A stretch of 64,000 bases of DNA from Pseudarthrobacter sulfonivorans (lineage in GTDB: Bacteria; Actinomycetota; Actinomycetes; Actinomycetales; Micrococcaceae). Of this stretch, positions 47,208-55,841 are shown piece after piece (position 1 is the stretch's first letter; every line of letters begins with the position of its first letter). Under the pieces are notes generated by a model. The model did not search any database and was not told where the DNA came from. It was given only the letters and a program-made list of their open reading frames with translations. The stretch is from the NCBI RefSeq assembly GCF_014712225.1, contig NZ_JACXBW010000005.1, positions 62,001-126,000 of the forward strand. The letters are read 5' to 3'. Position numbers and translations under genes: made by a program.

Positions 47208-47237
47208 TTGCAGACTATGTTACTCGTGAGTAACATA
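47208..47237 (+). promoter_or_regulatory. Promoter overlapped by a palindromic operator
   Basis: TTGCAG (47208-47213) and TAACAT (47231-47236), spaced by 17 bases, form a good sigma-70-type promoter. A near-perfect palindrome, TATGTTACTC, two bases, GAGTAACATA (47216-47237), covers the spacer and -10. It resembles TetR/FadR-type operators of fatty-acid genes. Such a regulator would repress the thiolase operon by blocking RNA polymerase; the regulator gene is not in the window. Confidence 0.7.
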
Positions 47238-47309
47238 GGGACGACTGCCGTCCGGCCGAGCGCCGCCTGTTAGCCTCGGACGGCGCCAATGTCTCGATGA
47301 GGAGTAAAC

Positions 47310-48617
47310 GTGAGCCAAGCCCGCCACAGCGGAGAACACAGCAGCGGATCCCCACGCGCTGTCCGCGACGTCGTTTTTGTTGACGGCGTCCGCACCCCCT
47401 TCGGTAAGGCCGGCGAGAAAGGCATCTACGCCGGCACCCGCGCCGATGACCTGATGGTGAAGTGCATCCGCGAACTGCTGCGCCGCAACCCCGCCCTGCC
47501 CCCGGCGCGGATCGACGAAGTAGCCGTAGCCGCCACCACCCAGACCGGAGACCAGGGCCTCACCCTCGGGCGCACGGCCGCCCTCCTGGCCGGGCTCCCC
47601 CGCACTGTTCCCGGCTTCGCCATCGACAGGATGTGCGCCGGGGCAATGACCGCAGTCACCACGACGGCGAGCGGCATCGGCTTCGGCGCCTACGACGTCG
47701 TGATTGCCGGGGGTGTGGAGCACATGGGCAACCACCCGATGGGCTCCGGCGCCGACCCGAACCCGCGCTTCATGTCCGAGCGGCTGGTCGATCCGGCCGC
47801 ACTGAATATGGGCAACACGGCCGAAAACCTGCATGACCGCTTCCCCGCCATCACCAAGGAACGGACCGACGCCTACGCTGTCGCCTCCCAGGACAAGCTG
47901 GCGGCGGCTTACGCCCGCGGGCAGATCCAACCTGACCTCGTCCCCGTGGCGTCCCTGAAGCAGGGCCAGGGCTGGACGCTGAACAGCGTTGACGAGCCGC
48001 CGCGGCCGGGCACCACGCTGGAGGACCTCGCCGCCCTGCGGACTCCCTTCCGCGCCCATGGCCGCGTGACGGCAGGCAACGCGGCCGGCCTGAACGACGG
48101 CGCCACTGCCGCGGTCCTGGCATCCTCCGAGGCCGCCGCGGAGCTGGGCCTGCCAGTCAAAATGCGCCTTGTCAGCTACGCCTATGCGGGCGTCGAGCCG
48201 GAGGTCATGGGCATCGGCCCCGTTCCCGCCACCGAGAAGGCATTGAAGAATGCGGGCCTCAGTATTGAGGACATCGGGCTTTTCGAGATCAATGAAGCCT
48301 TCGCCGTGCAGGTCCTGAGTTTCCTGGACCACTTTGGAATTTCCGACGACGATCCCCGGGTAAATCGTTACGGCGGCGCCATCGCGGTTGGGCACCCCCT
48401 CGCGTCGTCAGGCGTCCGGCTGATGAACCAGCTCGCCCGGCAGTTCGGGGAAGACCCGTCCGTCCGCTACGGCATCACCACCATGTGCATCGGCCTGGGC
48501 ATGGGGGCCACCGTCATCTGGGAAAACCCGCACCATGCCCACTACAGCGGTGCCGCCTCCAGCGCGGCAGCCGCCGAAACAGCCGCCGCAGCACCCACCG
48601 AAGGAGCTGCCGCATGA
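47310..48617 (+). CDS. fadA: Acetyl-CoA C-acyltransferase (thiolase)
   Basis: The enzyme performs the thiolytic cleavage of beta-oxidation. Markers: catalytic Cys in IDRMCAGAMTAV, INEAFAVQVL, and the second catalytic Cys in TTMCIGLGMGATVIWE. The His loop is in VNRYGGAIAVGHPLASSG. The 435-residue protein has an Ala-rich C-terminal tail (AAAETAAAAPTEGAAA). It is coupled to the next gene by ATGA, as in fadAB operons. Confidence 0.94.
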   Translation: MSQARHSGEHSSGSPRAVRDVVFVDGVRTPFGKAGEKGIYAGTRADDLMVKCIRELLRRNPALPPARIDEVAVAATTQTGDQGLTLGRTAALLAGLPRTVPGFAIDRMCAGAMTAVTTTASGIGFGAYDVVIAGGVEHMGNHPMGSGADPNPRFMSERLVDPAALNMGNTAENLHDRFPAITKERTDAYAVASQDKLAAAYARGQIQPDLVPVASLKQGQGWTLNSVDEPPRPGTTLEDLAALRTPFRAHGRVTAGNAAGLNDGATAAVLASSEAAAELGLPVKMRLVSYAYAGVEPEVMGIGPVPATEKALKNAGLSIEDIGLFEINEAFAVQVLSFLDHFGISDDDPRVNRYGGAIAVGHPLASSGVRLMNQLARQFGEDPSVRYGITTMCIGLGMGATVIWENPHHAHYSGAASSAAAAETAAAAPTEGAAA

Positions 48618-50797
48618 GCGCCGCAGATTTCACCAAGCTTGCCGAACTCTTTCCCGATGAAACTGTGACGCACTCCTACGTCCAGGACGTCGAACTGCAG
48701 GCGGCACCGGGCCAGCCAAGCCCTGGAGTCTTTGCGCTGATCACCCTGGACAACGGTTTGGACCACTCCAAGCCCACCACCCTGGGCCCGAACACCCTGG
48801 TTGAGCTGGGCACGGTACTGGAGGGGCTGAAGGAGCGTGCCGCCCGCGGTGAGATCGTCGGCGTCGGCGTCACCGGCAAGCCCTACTTCCTCGTCGCCGG
48901 CGCGGACCTGTCCGCCGTCAAGTCCTTGGCGAACCGCGAACACGGCCTGTGGATGGCCCAGCTCGGCCACGACGTTTACGCCACGCTCGCCAACCTCGGC
49001 GTACCCAGCTTCGCCTTCATCAACGGCGTGGCCCTGGGCGGCGGCCTGGAGATCGCCCTGCAGTCCACCTACCGCACCGTATCCACGGGAGCCGGCGCCC
49101 TGGCGCTGCCTGAAGCCTTCCTCGGACTGGTCCCGGGCTGGGGCGGCGTCTACATCCTGCCCCGCCTGATCGGTCCGGAGAACGCGGTCAAGGTCATGAT
49201 CGAGAACCCGCTCAGCAACAACCGCACCCTCAGCGGGCCGCAGGCCTTCGAACTCGGCATCGCCGACGCCCTGTTCGAACCGGCCGACTTCCTGGAGCAG
49301 TCCCTCCTCTGGGCCGCAAAGGTCATCACCGGTGAGGTGTCTCCCGGGCGGGCCAACGCCGTCGATCCCGCAGACCCCGCCGTCGCCGCGCGCTGGTCAG
49401 CAGCGGTCAAGGCGGGGCGTGCGCTGGTGGAGGCCAAGACGTCCAACGCGTCCCCGGCACCGGCCAAGGTCCTGGACATCCTCGAGGCCAACCGCACCAT
49501 GAGCCAGGCCGATTCCGCTGCACTCGAGTGCGAGACCCTGGCCGGGCTGATGCAGAGCGATGAATTCCGCTCCACGGTCTACGCCTTCCTGGACCTGGTC
49601 CAGAAGCGGTCCAAGCGGCCTGCGGGCGCACCCGACCGGAAGCTCGCCCGGCCGGTCACCAAGGTCGGCGTAGTGGGCGCGGGACTGATGGCAGGCCAGC
49701 TCGCCCTGCTGTTCGCGCGCCAGCTCAAGGTCCCCGTGGTGCTGACGGACATCGACCAGGCCCGCGTGGACAAGGGCGTGGGTTACGTCCACGCTGAGGT
49801 GGACAAGCTCCTGGGCAAGAAGCGGATCAGCCAGGACGCGGCTAACCGCACCAAGGCCCTGGTCTCCGGCTCGGTCTCCAAGGAAGCCTTCGCCGACGCC
49901 GACTTCGTCATTGAAGCCGTCTTTGAGGAGCTGAACGTCAAGAAACAGGTCTTCGCCGAAGTGGAAGCCATCGTCTCAGCGGAGTGCATCTTCGCCACCA
50001 ACACCTCATCGCTGTCCGTCACCGCCATGGCCGAGGACCTTCAGCACCCCGAACGGCTGGTGGGCTTCCACTTCTTCAACCCGGTGGCGGTGATGCCGCT
50101 GCTCGAAATCGTGCGTGCACCCAGGACCGACGACGCCGTGCTGGCCACGGCGTTTGAGGTGGCCCGGGGCCTGAAGAAGACGGCCGTCCTGGTCAAGGAT
50201 GCGCCCGCGTTCGTGGTCAACAGGGTCCTGCTGCGGCTCATGGGCGAGGTGACGGCCGCGTTTGATGAAGGCACCCCCGCCGACGTTGCGGACAATGCCC
50301 TCCGCCCCATGGGCCTGCCGATGACCCCCTTCACGCTGGGCGCCATGGTGGGCCTGCCGGTGGCGCAGCACGTCCAGGAGTCCCTGCACGCCGCGTTCGG
50401 CGGCCGCTTTGCGGTGTCCGCCAACCTGCAGAAGCTGATCGACAACGGTGTGAAGTCGCTCTGGGCTCCGGCTGCTGACGGCAGCCAGGAAATACCCGCA
50501 TCCACGCTCTCGCTGATGTCCTTCGGCACGTCCCCGTCCACCGGAGCTGAAGTCCTGCACCGGGTACAGGATGCGCTGGCCGGGGAAATCGGCCTGATGC
50601 TGGCCGAGGATGTGGTGGCCGGCCCCGAGGACATCGACCTGTGCATGATCCTCGGCGCAGGCTGGCCCATGTTCCTGGGCGGCATCACGCCATACCTCGA
50701 CCGGGTCGGCGCCTCGGAGCGGGTGAACGGGAAGCGGTTCCACGCCCCGGGCGTCGCGTCCGGCACCGCCCCATCAGCGTCCCCCATCCACGCCTGA
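48614..50797 (+). CDS. fadB: 3-hydroxyacyl-CoA dehydrogenase / enoyl-CoA hydratase (FadB/FadJ-like)
   Basis: A multifunctional beta-oxidation enzyme. ATG 48614 (MSAADFTKLAELFPDETVTH) is coupled to fadA. Residues 1-280 are a crotonase domain (SFAFINGVALGGGLEIALQS, FLGLVPGWGGVYILPR). From about residue 350 the NAD-binding domain begins (TKVGVVGAGLMAGQLALLFA), with FIATNTSSLSVTA-type core and HFFNPVAVMPLLEIVRA; the C-terminal helical domain follows. 727 residues. Confidence 0.93.
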   Translation: MSAADFTKLAELFPDETVTHSYVQDVELQAAPGQPSPGVFALITLDNGLDHSKPTTLGPNTLVELGTVLEGLKERAARGEIVGVGVTGKPYFLVAGADLSAVKSLANREHGLWMAQLGHDVYATLANLGVPSFAFINGVALGGGLEIALQSTYRTVSTGAGALALPEAFLGLVPGWGGVYILPRLIGPENAVKVMIENPLSNNRTLSGPQAFELGIADALFEPADFLEQSLLWAAKVITGEVSPGRANAVDPADPAVAARWSAAVKAGRALVEAKTSNASPAPAKVLDILEANRTMSQADSAALECETLAGLMQSDEFRSTVYAFLDLVQKRSKRPAGAPDRKLARPVTKVGVVGAGLMAGQLALLFARQLKVPVVLTDIDQARVDKGVGYVHAEVDKLLGKKRISQDAANRTKALVSGSVSKEAFADADFVIEAVFEELNVKKQVFAEVEAIVSAECIFATNTSSLSVTAMAEDLQHPERLVGFHFFNPVAVMPLLEIVRAPRTDDAVLATAFEVARGLKKTAVLVKDAPAFVVNRVLLRLMGEVTAAFDEGTPADVADNALRPMGLPMTPFTLGAMVGLPVAQHVQESLHAAFGGRFAVSANLQKLIDNGVKSLWAPAADGSQEIPASTLSLMSFGTSPSTGAEVLHRVQDALAGEIGLMLAEDVVAGPEDIDLCMILGAGWPMFLGGITPYLDRVGASERVNGKRFHAPGVASGTAPSASPIHA

Positions 50798-50936
50798 TAG
50801 TGACACTGTTGCTGCATGGTGTCCTCGTGGGACAACCGGCCTTCATAAGTTGCTATTGAGTGGGGCGCTCGGGACTGCCCTCGGAAGCAGAGAAGCGGAT
50901 CGGGAACTGCGTTATCGCTTGCTCCGAGCTGTCATG

Positions 50937-52273
50937 TCACTCTCCCGACACAGCTATCCGGGGGTCGAGCCCGTACTGCGCGGGCGCGCCGAGGTGGTCG
51001 CGGAGGGTTGTGCCTTCGTAGTCGTCGTGGAAGAGTCCGCGTCCCTGTAATAGGGGGACGACCTCGTCGACGAAGGTGTCGATGCCGTCTTCGTTGATGT
51101 CGATGGAGACCCAGAACCCGTCGCAGGCACCGGCTTCGAACCATTCCTGCATGTGGTCCGCGGTGACGGAGGGAGGTCCGACGGGGGTGGGGTGGTAGTC
51201 GATGACGCCGTGCGCGAGGATGTCGCGGACCGTCCACCCTTCACGGGCGACTTCCAGGGCATGCGCGGAGCGGGGATCGAACGGGCTGGCATGGGCTGCG
51301 GCCAGCTGGGAGGGGGTCAGTGGCTGGTCCAGTTGATCGACCTTCAGGTCGAGACCCAGCATGGAACCCAAGTACGGGACACGGGCCGGGAAGATCTTTT
51401 CGCCCAGCGCGACGCGGCGGTCCAGAGCTGCTCGCTTGGTTGCGGCGATGGCCGGCATCACTCCAGCGAAGAATTTCACCTCGTCGGGGTTACGTCCTGC
51501 CCGGCGCGCCGCTTCGCGGATAGCCTCGCGCTGGCTGCGTGCGTCCGCAATGGTGAACACCGCGCCGATAACCCCGCTGGCGTACCGGCCGGCGAGTTCT
51601 GCACCGTTTGATCCGCCGCCGGCGGAGAAGATGACCGGCTGGCCCTGCTCGGAGGGTGGGATGGGCAGCGGTCCGCGGGAAGCGACGTACTCCCCTTGCA
51701 GGTTGATGGGCTGGATCTTGGCCGGGTCAGCGAACCGGCCGGTAGCGGTGTCCTTCACCCAGGCGTCCCGCTGCCAACTCCCCCACAGCGCCTGCGTGAT
51801 CTGGATAGTCTCGTGGGCGCGCTGGTAACGCTCCGGCCTGGGCGCAATCGTCCGACCGTAGTTCGCGGCAGCCGCAGGGTCGCTGGTAGTCACAGCGTTC
51901 CAGCCGACGCGACCGCGGCTCATCACGTCGAGAGCTTTGAACTGGCGCGCGATGTTGAAGGGCTCGTTGAAGGTCGTGGAGCCGGTGGCCACAAGCCCGA
52001 TCCGCTCGGTCTCTCGGGCGATGGCCGCCAGCGTCATCATGGGCTCGAGGGTGATCATGAGCGATTCGCGGGTCAGGTCCGCCTGCTCGCCCAGGAAATC
52101 AGGCAGGAACAAGAACGCGAACTTACCCGCTCGGCGGCCTGTGCGTAACGAACCTGCGCGTCGAAGCTGGTGTAGTTCGCGGGGTCCACCCCCGGGGCCC
52201 GCCAGGCCGAGCCCTGCGACCCATACCCGTTGCCGAGGTGCATGCCCAGGATCATCTGTTTCCCGGTTGTCAT
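50937..52273 (-). pseudogene. LLM-class flavin-dependent monooxygenase, frameshifted near its N-terminus
   Basis: The C-terminal 391 residues (FLPDFLGEQADLTRESLMIT..., LVATGSTTFNEPFNIARQFK, MSRGRVGWNAVTTSDPAAAA) are a clear NtaA/SnaA/DszA-type luciferase-like monooxygenase. The true N-terminus lies in another frame (MTTGKQMILGMHLGNGYGSQ..., from ATG at 52271-52273). The two join at the GGG of 52126-52128, where one G is missing between AERG and KFAFLFLP. So the gene is inactive unless this is a sequencing error. It is 35 bases downstream of the reductase gene, in one transcript. Confidence 0.85.
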
Positions 52274-52308
52274 ATCTTCCTCTTTCTTCTGCGAGTAGGC
52301 AGGCCGGT

Positions 52309-53043
52309 TCAGTGGTGGGCGGCGCGATTGATCGCGACGGTTTCCTCGCGTGAGGGCATCTCCTTTAGGGAGCCGAAGTGCTCCATCAGCCGGTCGCGGG
52401 TGCGCGGCGCTTTGTCCTTTTCGGCGGCGGCGAGAGCCTGACCGAGATCCTTGAGGCCCAGCTCAGTGCAGTAGGCCGGAGTTCCGGGCTGCTGGCGCCA
52501 CGACTCGGCAAGGGGGCCGGCGTCGTACGCGTCGAAACCGCTATCGTCCACGAGCTGCATCACGGTTGCGCGAGCCCCTGCTGAGTCACCCGCGACCGGG
52601 ATCGCGATCCGGTCGGGGCTGCCGGCCAGCTTCCCCATGCTCCGCTGCGTCTCAGCCAAGGCAGCGTTCCAGGCCTTCACGACCGGGCGTCCCAGCTGCT
52701 CCTGGCTCCACATGCTCTCGACCTGCCCGTCAATGACGGCCTCGATGTGCCCGTTCATTCCGGGGTAGTAGTTTGACGTGTCCACGACCACCGTGTTCTC
52801 CGGCACGGTCGCGATCAGGTCCTTGAGCTCGGGCTGGACGCCGAACGGAACCGACAAGATGATGACGTCCCTGTCCTTGGTCGCGCGGGCAAGCTCAACC
52901 GGCTGCGCACCCGCATCGGACACCTCAGCGCTGACGCTCTCGGGCCCGCGCGCACCTGCAATGAGCACCTCGTGCCCGGCTGCACTGAGTCGACGGGCGA
53001 TGTTGCCGCCGATTGCTCCGGCGCCGATGACAGAAACTTTCAT
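52309..53043 (-). CDS. NADP-binding reductase, NADPH-dependent F420 reductase-like
   Basis: Residues 1-30 form a Rossmann fold (MKVSVIGAGAIGGNIARRLS). VIILSVPFGVQPELKDLI and VVVDTSNYYPGM resemble F420-NADP oxidoreductases and related NADP-dependent enzymes (NAD_binding_10/F420_oxidored group). The C-terminal half contains the substrate loops (AYDAGPLAESWRQQPGTPAY). The gene heads a leftward operon with the flavin monooxygenase and is divergent from the wHTH regulator. A role as flavin/F420 reductase partner is inferred. Confidence 0.8.
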   Translation of the reverse strand: MKVSVIGAGAIGGNIARRLSAAGHEVLIAGARGPESVSAEVSDAGAQPVELARATKDRDVIILSVPFGVQPELKDLIATVPENTVVVDTSNYYPGMNGHIEAVIDGQVESMWSQEQLGRPVVKAWNAALAETQRSMGKLAGSPDRIAIPVAGDSAGARATVMQLVDDSGFDAYDAGPLAESWRQQPGTPAYCTELGLKDLGQALAAAEKDKAPRTRDRLMEHFGSLKEMPSREETVAINRAAHH

Positions 53044-53142
53044 GGGGGTTCCTCTTCGTTCGTGTGGAGCACAGCCCCGTGGGTTGCGCTCTGGGATAAG
53101 GGTTCAGGGGGCTTGCTGTTTTGTGCACCAACCAGCATGATT

Positions 53143-53200
53143 GATGTACGCAATTTCCCGTACATCTACTGTAAATCATGTACGCGCAAGCCGGTACATC
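53143..53200. promoter_or_regulatory. Four ATGTAC-type half sites between divergent genes
   Basis: GATGTACG (53143) and CGTACATC (53159-53166) are inverted with eight bases between; a second pair, ATGTAC (53178-53183) and GTACAT (53194-53199), follows, spaced ten bases. They fill the divergent intergenic region between the reductase and the regulator gene and are the natural binding site for the latter. Confidence 0.65.
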
Positions 53201-53229
53201 TTTAGGCGTCGCGGATTAGGATAGTAACC

Positions 53230-53565
53230 ATGGCTAGTCGCTTGGCAAACCCGCTCACCATCCCTGCGGAGGACGAGTTCGATCTCTTCGACGTGATGTC
53301 AGCCCTGACCGACCCGGTGCGCAGGGCGATCGTCGTGCAGCTCGCGGAAGAACCGGGCCGGGCCTGCAGCAACGCGGACTACGGCGTCTCCAAGTCCGCC
53401 CTCACGCGCCACTGGCGCATTCTGCGCGAGTCAGGCCTCATCAAGCAGGAGGCGCACGGAAACAGGCACCGCAACTGGCTCCGCCAAGAAGAACTCGATC
53501 GACGGTTCCCCGGACTCCTGGCACTCGTCCTCGACGAATCAGCCCACGGCTCAAAATCGTCCTAG
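53230..53565 (+). CDS. ArsR-type winged helix-turn-helix regulator
   Basis: The 111-residue protein has the ArsR-like fold: LFDVMSALTDPVRRAIVVQL, the recognition helix SKSALTRHWRILRESGLI, and a wing (QEAHGNRHRNWLRQEELDRR). There are no Cys pairs of metal-sensor type apart from one Cys (GRACSN), so it probably senses a small molecule. It is divergent from the reductase/monooxygenase operon, which it likely controls through the ATGTAC sites. Confidence 0.85.
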   Translation: MASRLANPLTIPAEDEFDLFDVMSALTDPVRRAIVVQLAEEPGRACSNADYGVSKSALTRHWRILRESGLIKQEAHGNRHRNWLRQEELDRRFPGLLALVLDESAHGSKSS

Positions 53566-53655
53566 CTGCCGGGCTGGGCTCGCCGGAGCGGCCCTTAGGC
53601 GATCTATGGCCGGCGGCAGCGGCCGGTTCCTGGCGTTCGAAGTGGTCGGTGGATA

Positions 53656-54357
53656 CTAGGCGGTTTCCTCCAGGGATACTGGCTGGACATTCTCCCGTTC
53701 CTCCAGAGCTCCGGTGACCGAGGCCGTGAGGCTGTTGGCGATGTGGGTGCGGGCGAGTTCGGCCGCACGGGCACCGTCCCCGGCAATGACGAGCTCGAGT
53801 ATCTGGTGATGCTGGTTCAGGTCGATCGTTCGGGGCTCATCCCCGGAGGGGAGCTCGAGGCCGATGCGGCGGTAGCGGTCAGACTTGTCCCACAGGTCAT
53901 CCAGAAGCTTGATCATGACGTCGTTGTGCGAGGCGGCGTAGACGGCCCGGTGGAATTCCCGGTGCACCGTGATCGCATCCTCGCCCCAGACACGTGTGAC
54001 AGGCAGGAGCCTCCCGGCTGCTGCGCGCATTGCTGCGATATCAGCGTCAGTCCGGCGGGAGGCTGCCAGTTCTGTTGCCGATGGTTCGAGTGAGAGTCGG
54101 ACCTCAAGGAGTTCCTGTGCTTCGGAGGCGCTCATGGTGGCCACCCTGGAATCCCGGTGGGTGTCCATGATGATCAGTCCCTCGCTTGAGAGCCGGCGGA
54201 TGGCTTCACGCAGCGGGGTGATGCTCATCTGCATGTTGTCGGCCAGCTCGTACTGGGAGATGCGCGAGCCCGGGGCCAGGCCACCGGAGAGGATCAGCTG
54301 GCGGAGTTCGCTGTACGCCAGACTGCCCTTACTGGAAAAGACGTTCGTGGTGCTCAT
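53656..54357 (-). CDS. GntR-family transcriptional regulator (FadR/FCD type)
   Basis: The start is ATG 54355-54357 (MSTTNVFSSKGSLAYSELRQ) with GGAGCG before it. Residues 10-75 are the winged helix (QYELADNMQMSITPLREAIR RLSSEGL region). The rest is an all-helical FCD ligand domain with metal-binding His residues (HREFHRAVYAASHND, LNQHHQILELVIAGD). It is divergent from the tartrate operon. Such FCD proteins bind carboxylates such as tartrate, so it is the likely sensor. Confidence 0.88.
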   Translation of the reverse strand: MSTTNVFSSKGSLAYSELRQLILSGGLAPGSRISQYELADNMQMSITPLREAIRRLSSEGLIIMDTHRDSRVATMSASEAQELLEVRLSLEPSATELAASRRTDADIAAMRAAAGRLLPVTRVWGEDAITVHREFHRAVYAASHNDVMIKLLDDLWDKSDRYRRIGLELPSGDEPRTIDLNQHHQILELVIAGDGARAAELARTHIANSLTASVTGALEERENVQPVSLEETA

Positions 54358-54408
54358 CTGACGCTCCGAATCTCTTTGTGAATGTCGGGCAACCGTGCCA
54401 TTGACACA

Positions 54409-54418
54409 TCTTATAAGA
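54409..54418. promoter_or_regulatory. GntR-type operator, copy 1
   Basis: Perfect palindrome TCTTATAAGA, about 50 bases upstream of the GntR start. It is followed by AATTCG, shared with copy 2, and is likely an autoregulation site. Confidence 0.65.
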
Positions 54419-54473
54419 AATTCGATCAAAAGACTTGTGCGGCCCATCACTCCCAGCTAACCTTGATCGCAGG

Positions 54474-54483
54474 TCTTATAAGA
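54474..54483. promoter_or_regulatory. GntR-type operator, copy 2
   Basis: TCTTATAAGA again, followed by TATTCG, between the divergent GntR gene and the tartrate dehydratase gene; it is about 100 bases before the latter. Confidence 0.65.
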
Positions 54484-54540
54484 TATTCGCTCGGATGACT
54501 GGTTAGTCCTTCCACCTAAGGGTTCGTATGGATCCTGGAT

Positions 54541-54550
54541 CCTATAAGAA
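54541..54550. promoter_or_regulatory. GntR-type operator, degenerate copy 3
   Basis: TCCTATAAGA differs from the other two at one base and lies 32 bases before the dehydratase ATG, where repressor binding would block initiation. Confidence 0.5.
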
Positions 54551-54581
54551 ATAAGATATCCAACTCAGGAGAGATTCAAAG

Positions 54582-55748
54582 ATGAAAATCGTTTCCGCCC
54601 ACGTCGGCACCATTCCCATCAGCTCGTCTATCCGCAACGCCTTCATCGACTTCACCAAAATGGACTGCACGATCATCGCGCTCGTCTCCGATGTCTTCGT
54701 CGACGGCAAGCCTCTGGTGGGCTATGGCTTCAACTCCAACGGCCGCTACAACGCCACGGGCATCCTGAAAGACCGCATCCTTCCGCGCATCATGGACGCC
54801 CCGTCCGAGGACCTCCTCGATGAGGACGGCCAGCTCTCGCCGGAGAAGGCATGGGACCTGATGATGTCCAACGAAAAGCCCGGTGGGCACGGCGAACGCT
54901 CGGTCGCGGTAGGCGTCGCCGACATGGCACTGCACGACCTCGCCGCCAAGATCGCCGGCGTCCCGCTCTACCGGTGGATCTCAGACCACTACGGTGACGG
55001 AAACCCGGACAAGGACGTCTTCGTCTACGCCGCAGGCGGCTACTACGCCCCGGGCAAGAGCCTCGAAGACCTGCAGAACGAAATGCGCGGCTTCCTCGCC
55101 AAGGGCTACAACGTGGTCAAAATGAAGATCGGCGGCGCCGACCTGGCCGAAGACCTCCGACGCATCGAAGCCGTGATCGAGGTCCTCGACGGCGATGCTT
55201 CCCGCCTGATGGTGGACGTCAACGGCAAGTTCGACCTGGAGACCGCGCTGGAATACGGCAAAGCCATCGACCAGTACGGCCTGTTCTGGTACGAGGAAGT
55301 CGGTGACCCGCTGGACTACGCCCTGAACGCCACCCTCTCCGAGCACTACAAAAACCCGATCGCCACCGGAGAGAACCTGTTCTCCCTCCAGGACGCACGA
55401 AACCTGATCCGCTACGGCGGGATGCGCCCGGACCGCGACTTCATCCAGGTCGACCCGGCTCTGAGCTACGGCCTGACCGAATACCGCCGGATCCAGGACA
55501 TGCTCGCCCAGCACGGCTGGTCCTCACGCCGCTGCATCCCGCACGGCGGACACCAGTTCTCCCTGCACATCGCAGCAGCCCTCAAACTCGGCGGCAACGA
55601 ATCCTACCCGGGCGAGTTCCAGCCCACCGGCGGCTTCACTGACGATGCTGTCATCGTCAACAGCCGTGTGGCCCCGGGCGACCTGCCGGGCATCGGGCTC
55701 GAAGGCAAGGCCGAGTTCTACAAAGTCCTGCGCGCACTGCACAACTAA
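54582..55748 (+). CDS. tarD: Enolase-superfamily dehydratase, D-tartrate dehydratase-like
   Basis: The 388-residue protein matches the mandelate racemase subgroup. The acid-base lysines are in VVKMKIGGADL (KxK). Metal ligands are MVDVNGKFD (Asp), FWYEEVGDP (Glu) and IATGENLFS (Glu). The acid-base His is in CIPHGGHQFSLH. The end, NESYPGEFQPTGGF, is characteristic of D-tartrate dehydratases (tartrate to oxaloacetate). Related galactarate or other acid-sugar dehydratases remain possible. The neighbouring transporter and tartrate/malate dehydrogenase support tartrate as substrate. Confidence 0.85.
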   Translation: MKIVSAHVGTIPISSSIRNAFIDFTKMDCTIIALVSDVFVDGKPLVGYGFNSNGRYNATGILKDRILPRIMDAPSEDLLDEDGQLSPEKAWDLMMSNEKPGGHGERSVAVGVADMALHDLAAKIAGVPLYRWISDHYGDGNPDKDVFVYAAGGYYAPGKSLEDLQNEMRGFLAKGYNVVKMKIGGADLAEDLRRIEAVIEVLDGDASRLMVDVNGKFDLETALEYGKAIDQYGLFWYEEVGDPLDYALNATLSEHYKNPIATGENLFSLQDARNLIRYGGMRPDRDFIQVDPALSYGLTEYRRIQDMLAQHGWSSRRCIPHGGHQFSLHIAAALKLGGNESYPGEFQPTGGFTDDAVIVNSRVAPGDLPGIGLEGKAEFYKVLRALHN

Positions 55749-55767
55749 CCATTCTGGTAGTGCCACG

Positions 55768-55796
55768 GTCCCGGGCAGCATCACTGCCCGGGACCG
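55768..55796. terminator. Hairpin between dehydratase and dctA genes
   Basis: Perfect 12-base arms GGTCCCGGGCAG / CTGCCCGGGACC around CATCA. It lacks an immediate T-run, so it is more likely an RNA-stability or attenuation element that sets expression of dctA below that of the dehydratase. Confidence 0.6.
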
Positions 55797-55841
55797 CACC
55801 TCCCCATTTTTCTCTGTCTGTCGTGCAAAGGAGCACCCAAG

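Noticed and set aside
50798..50936. Possible gene between fadB and the monooxygenase (ORF from 50850)
   Set aside because: Short, no ribosome site or recognisable sequence, and it overlaps the end of the monooxygenase gene; treated as intergenic.
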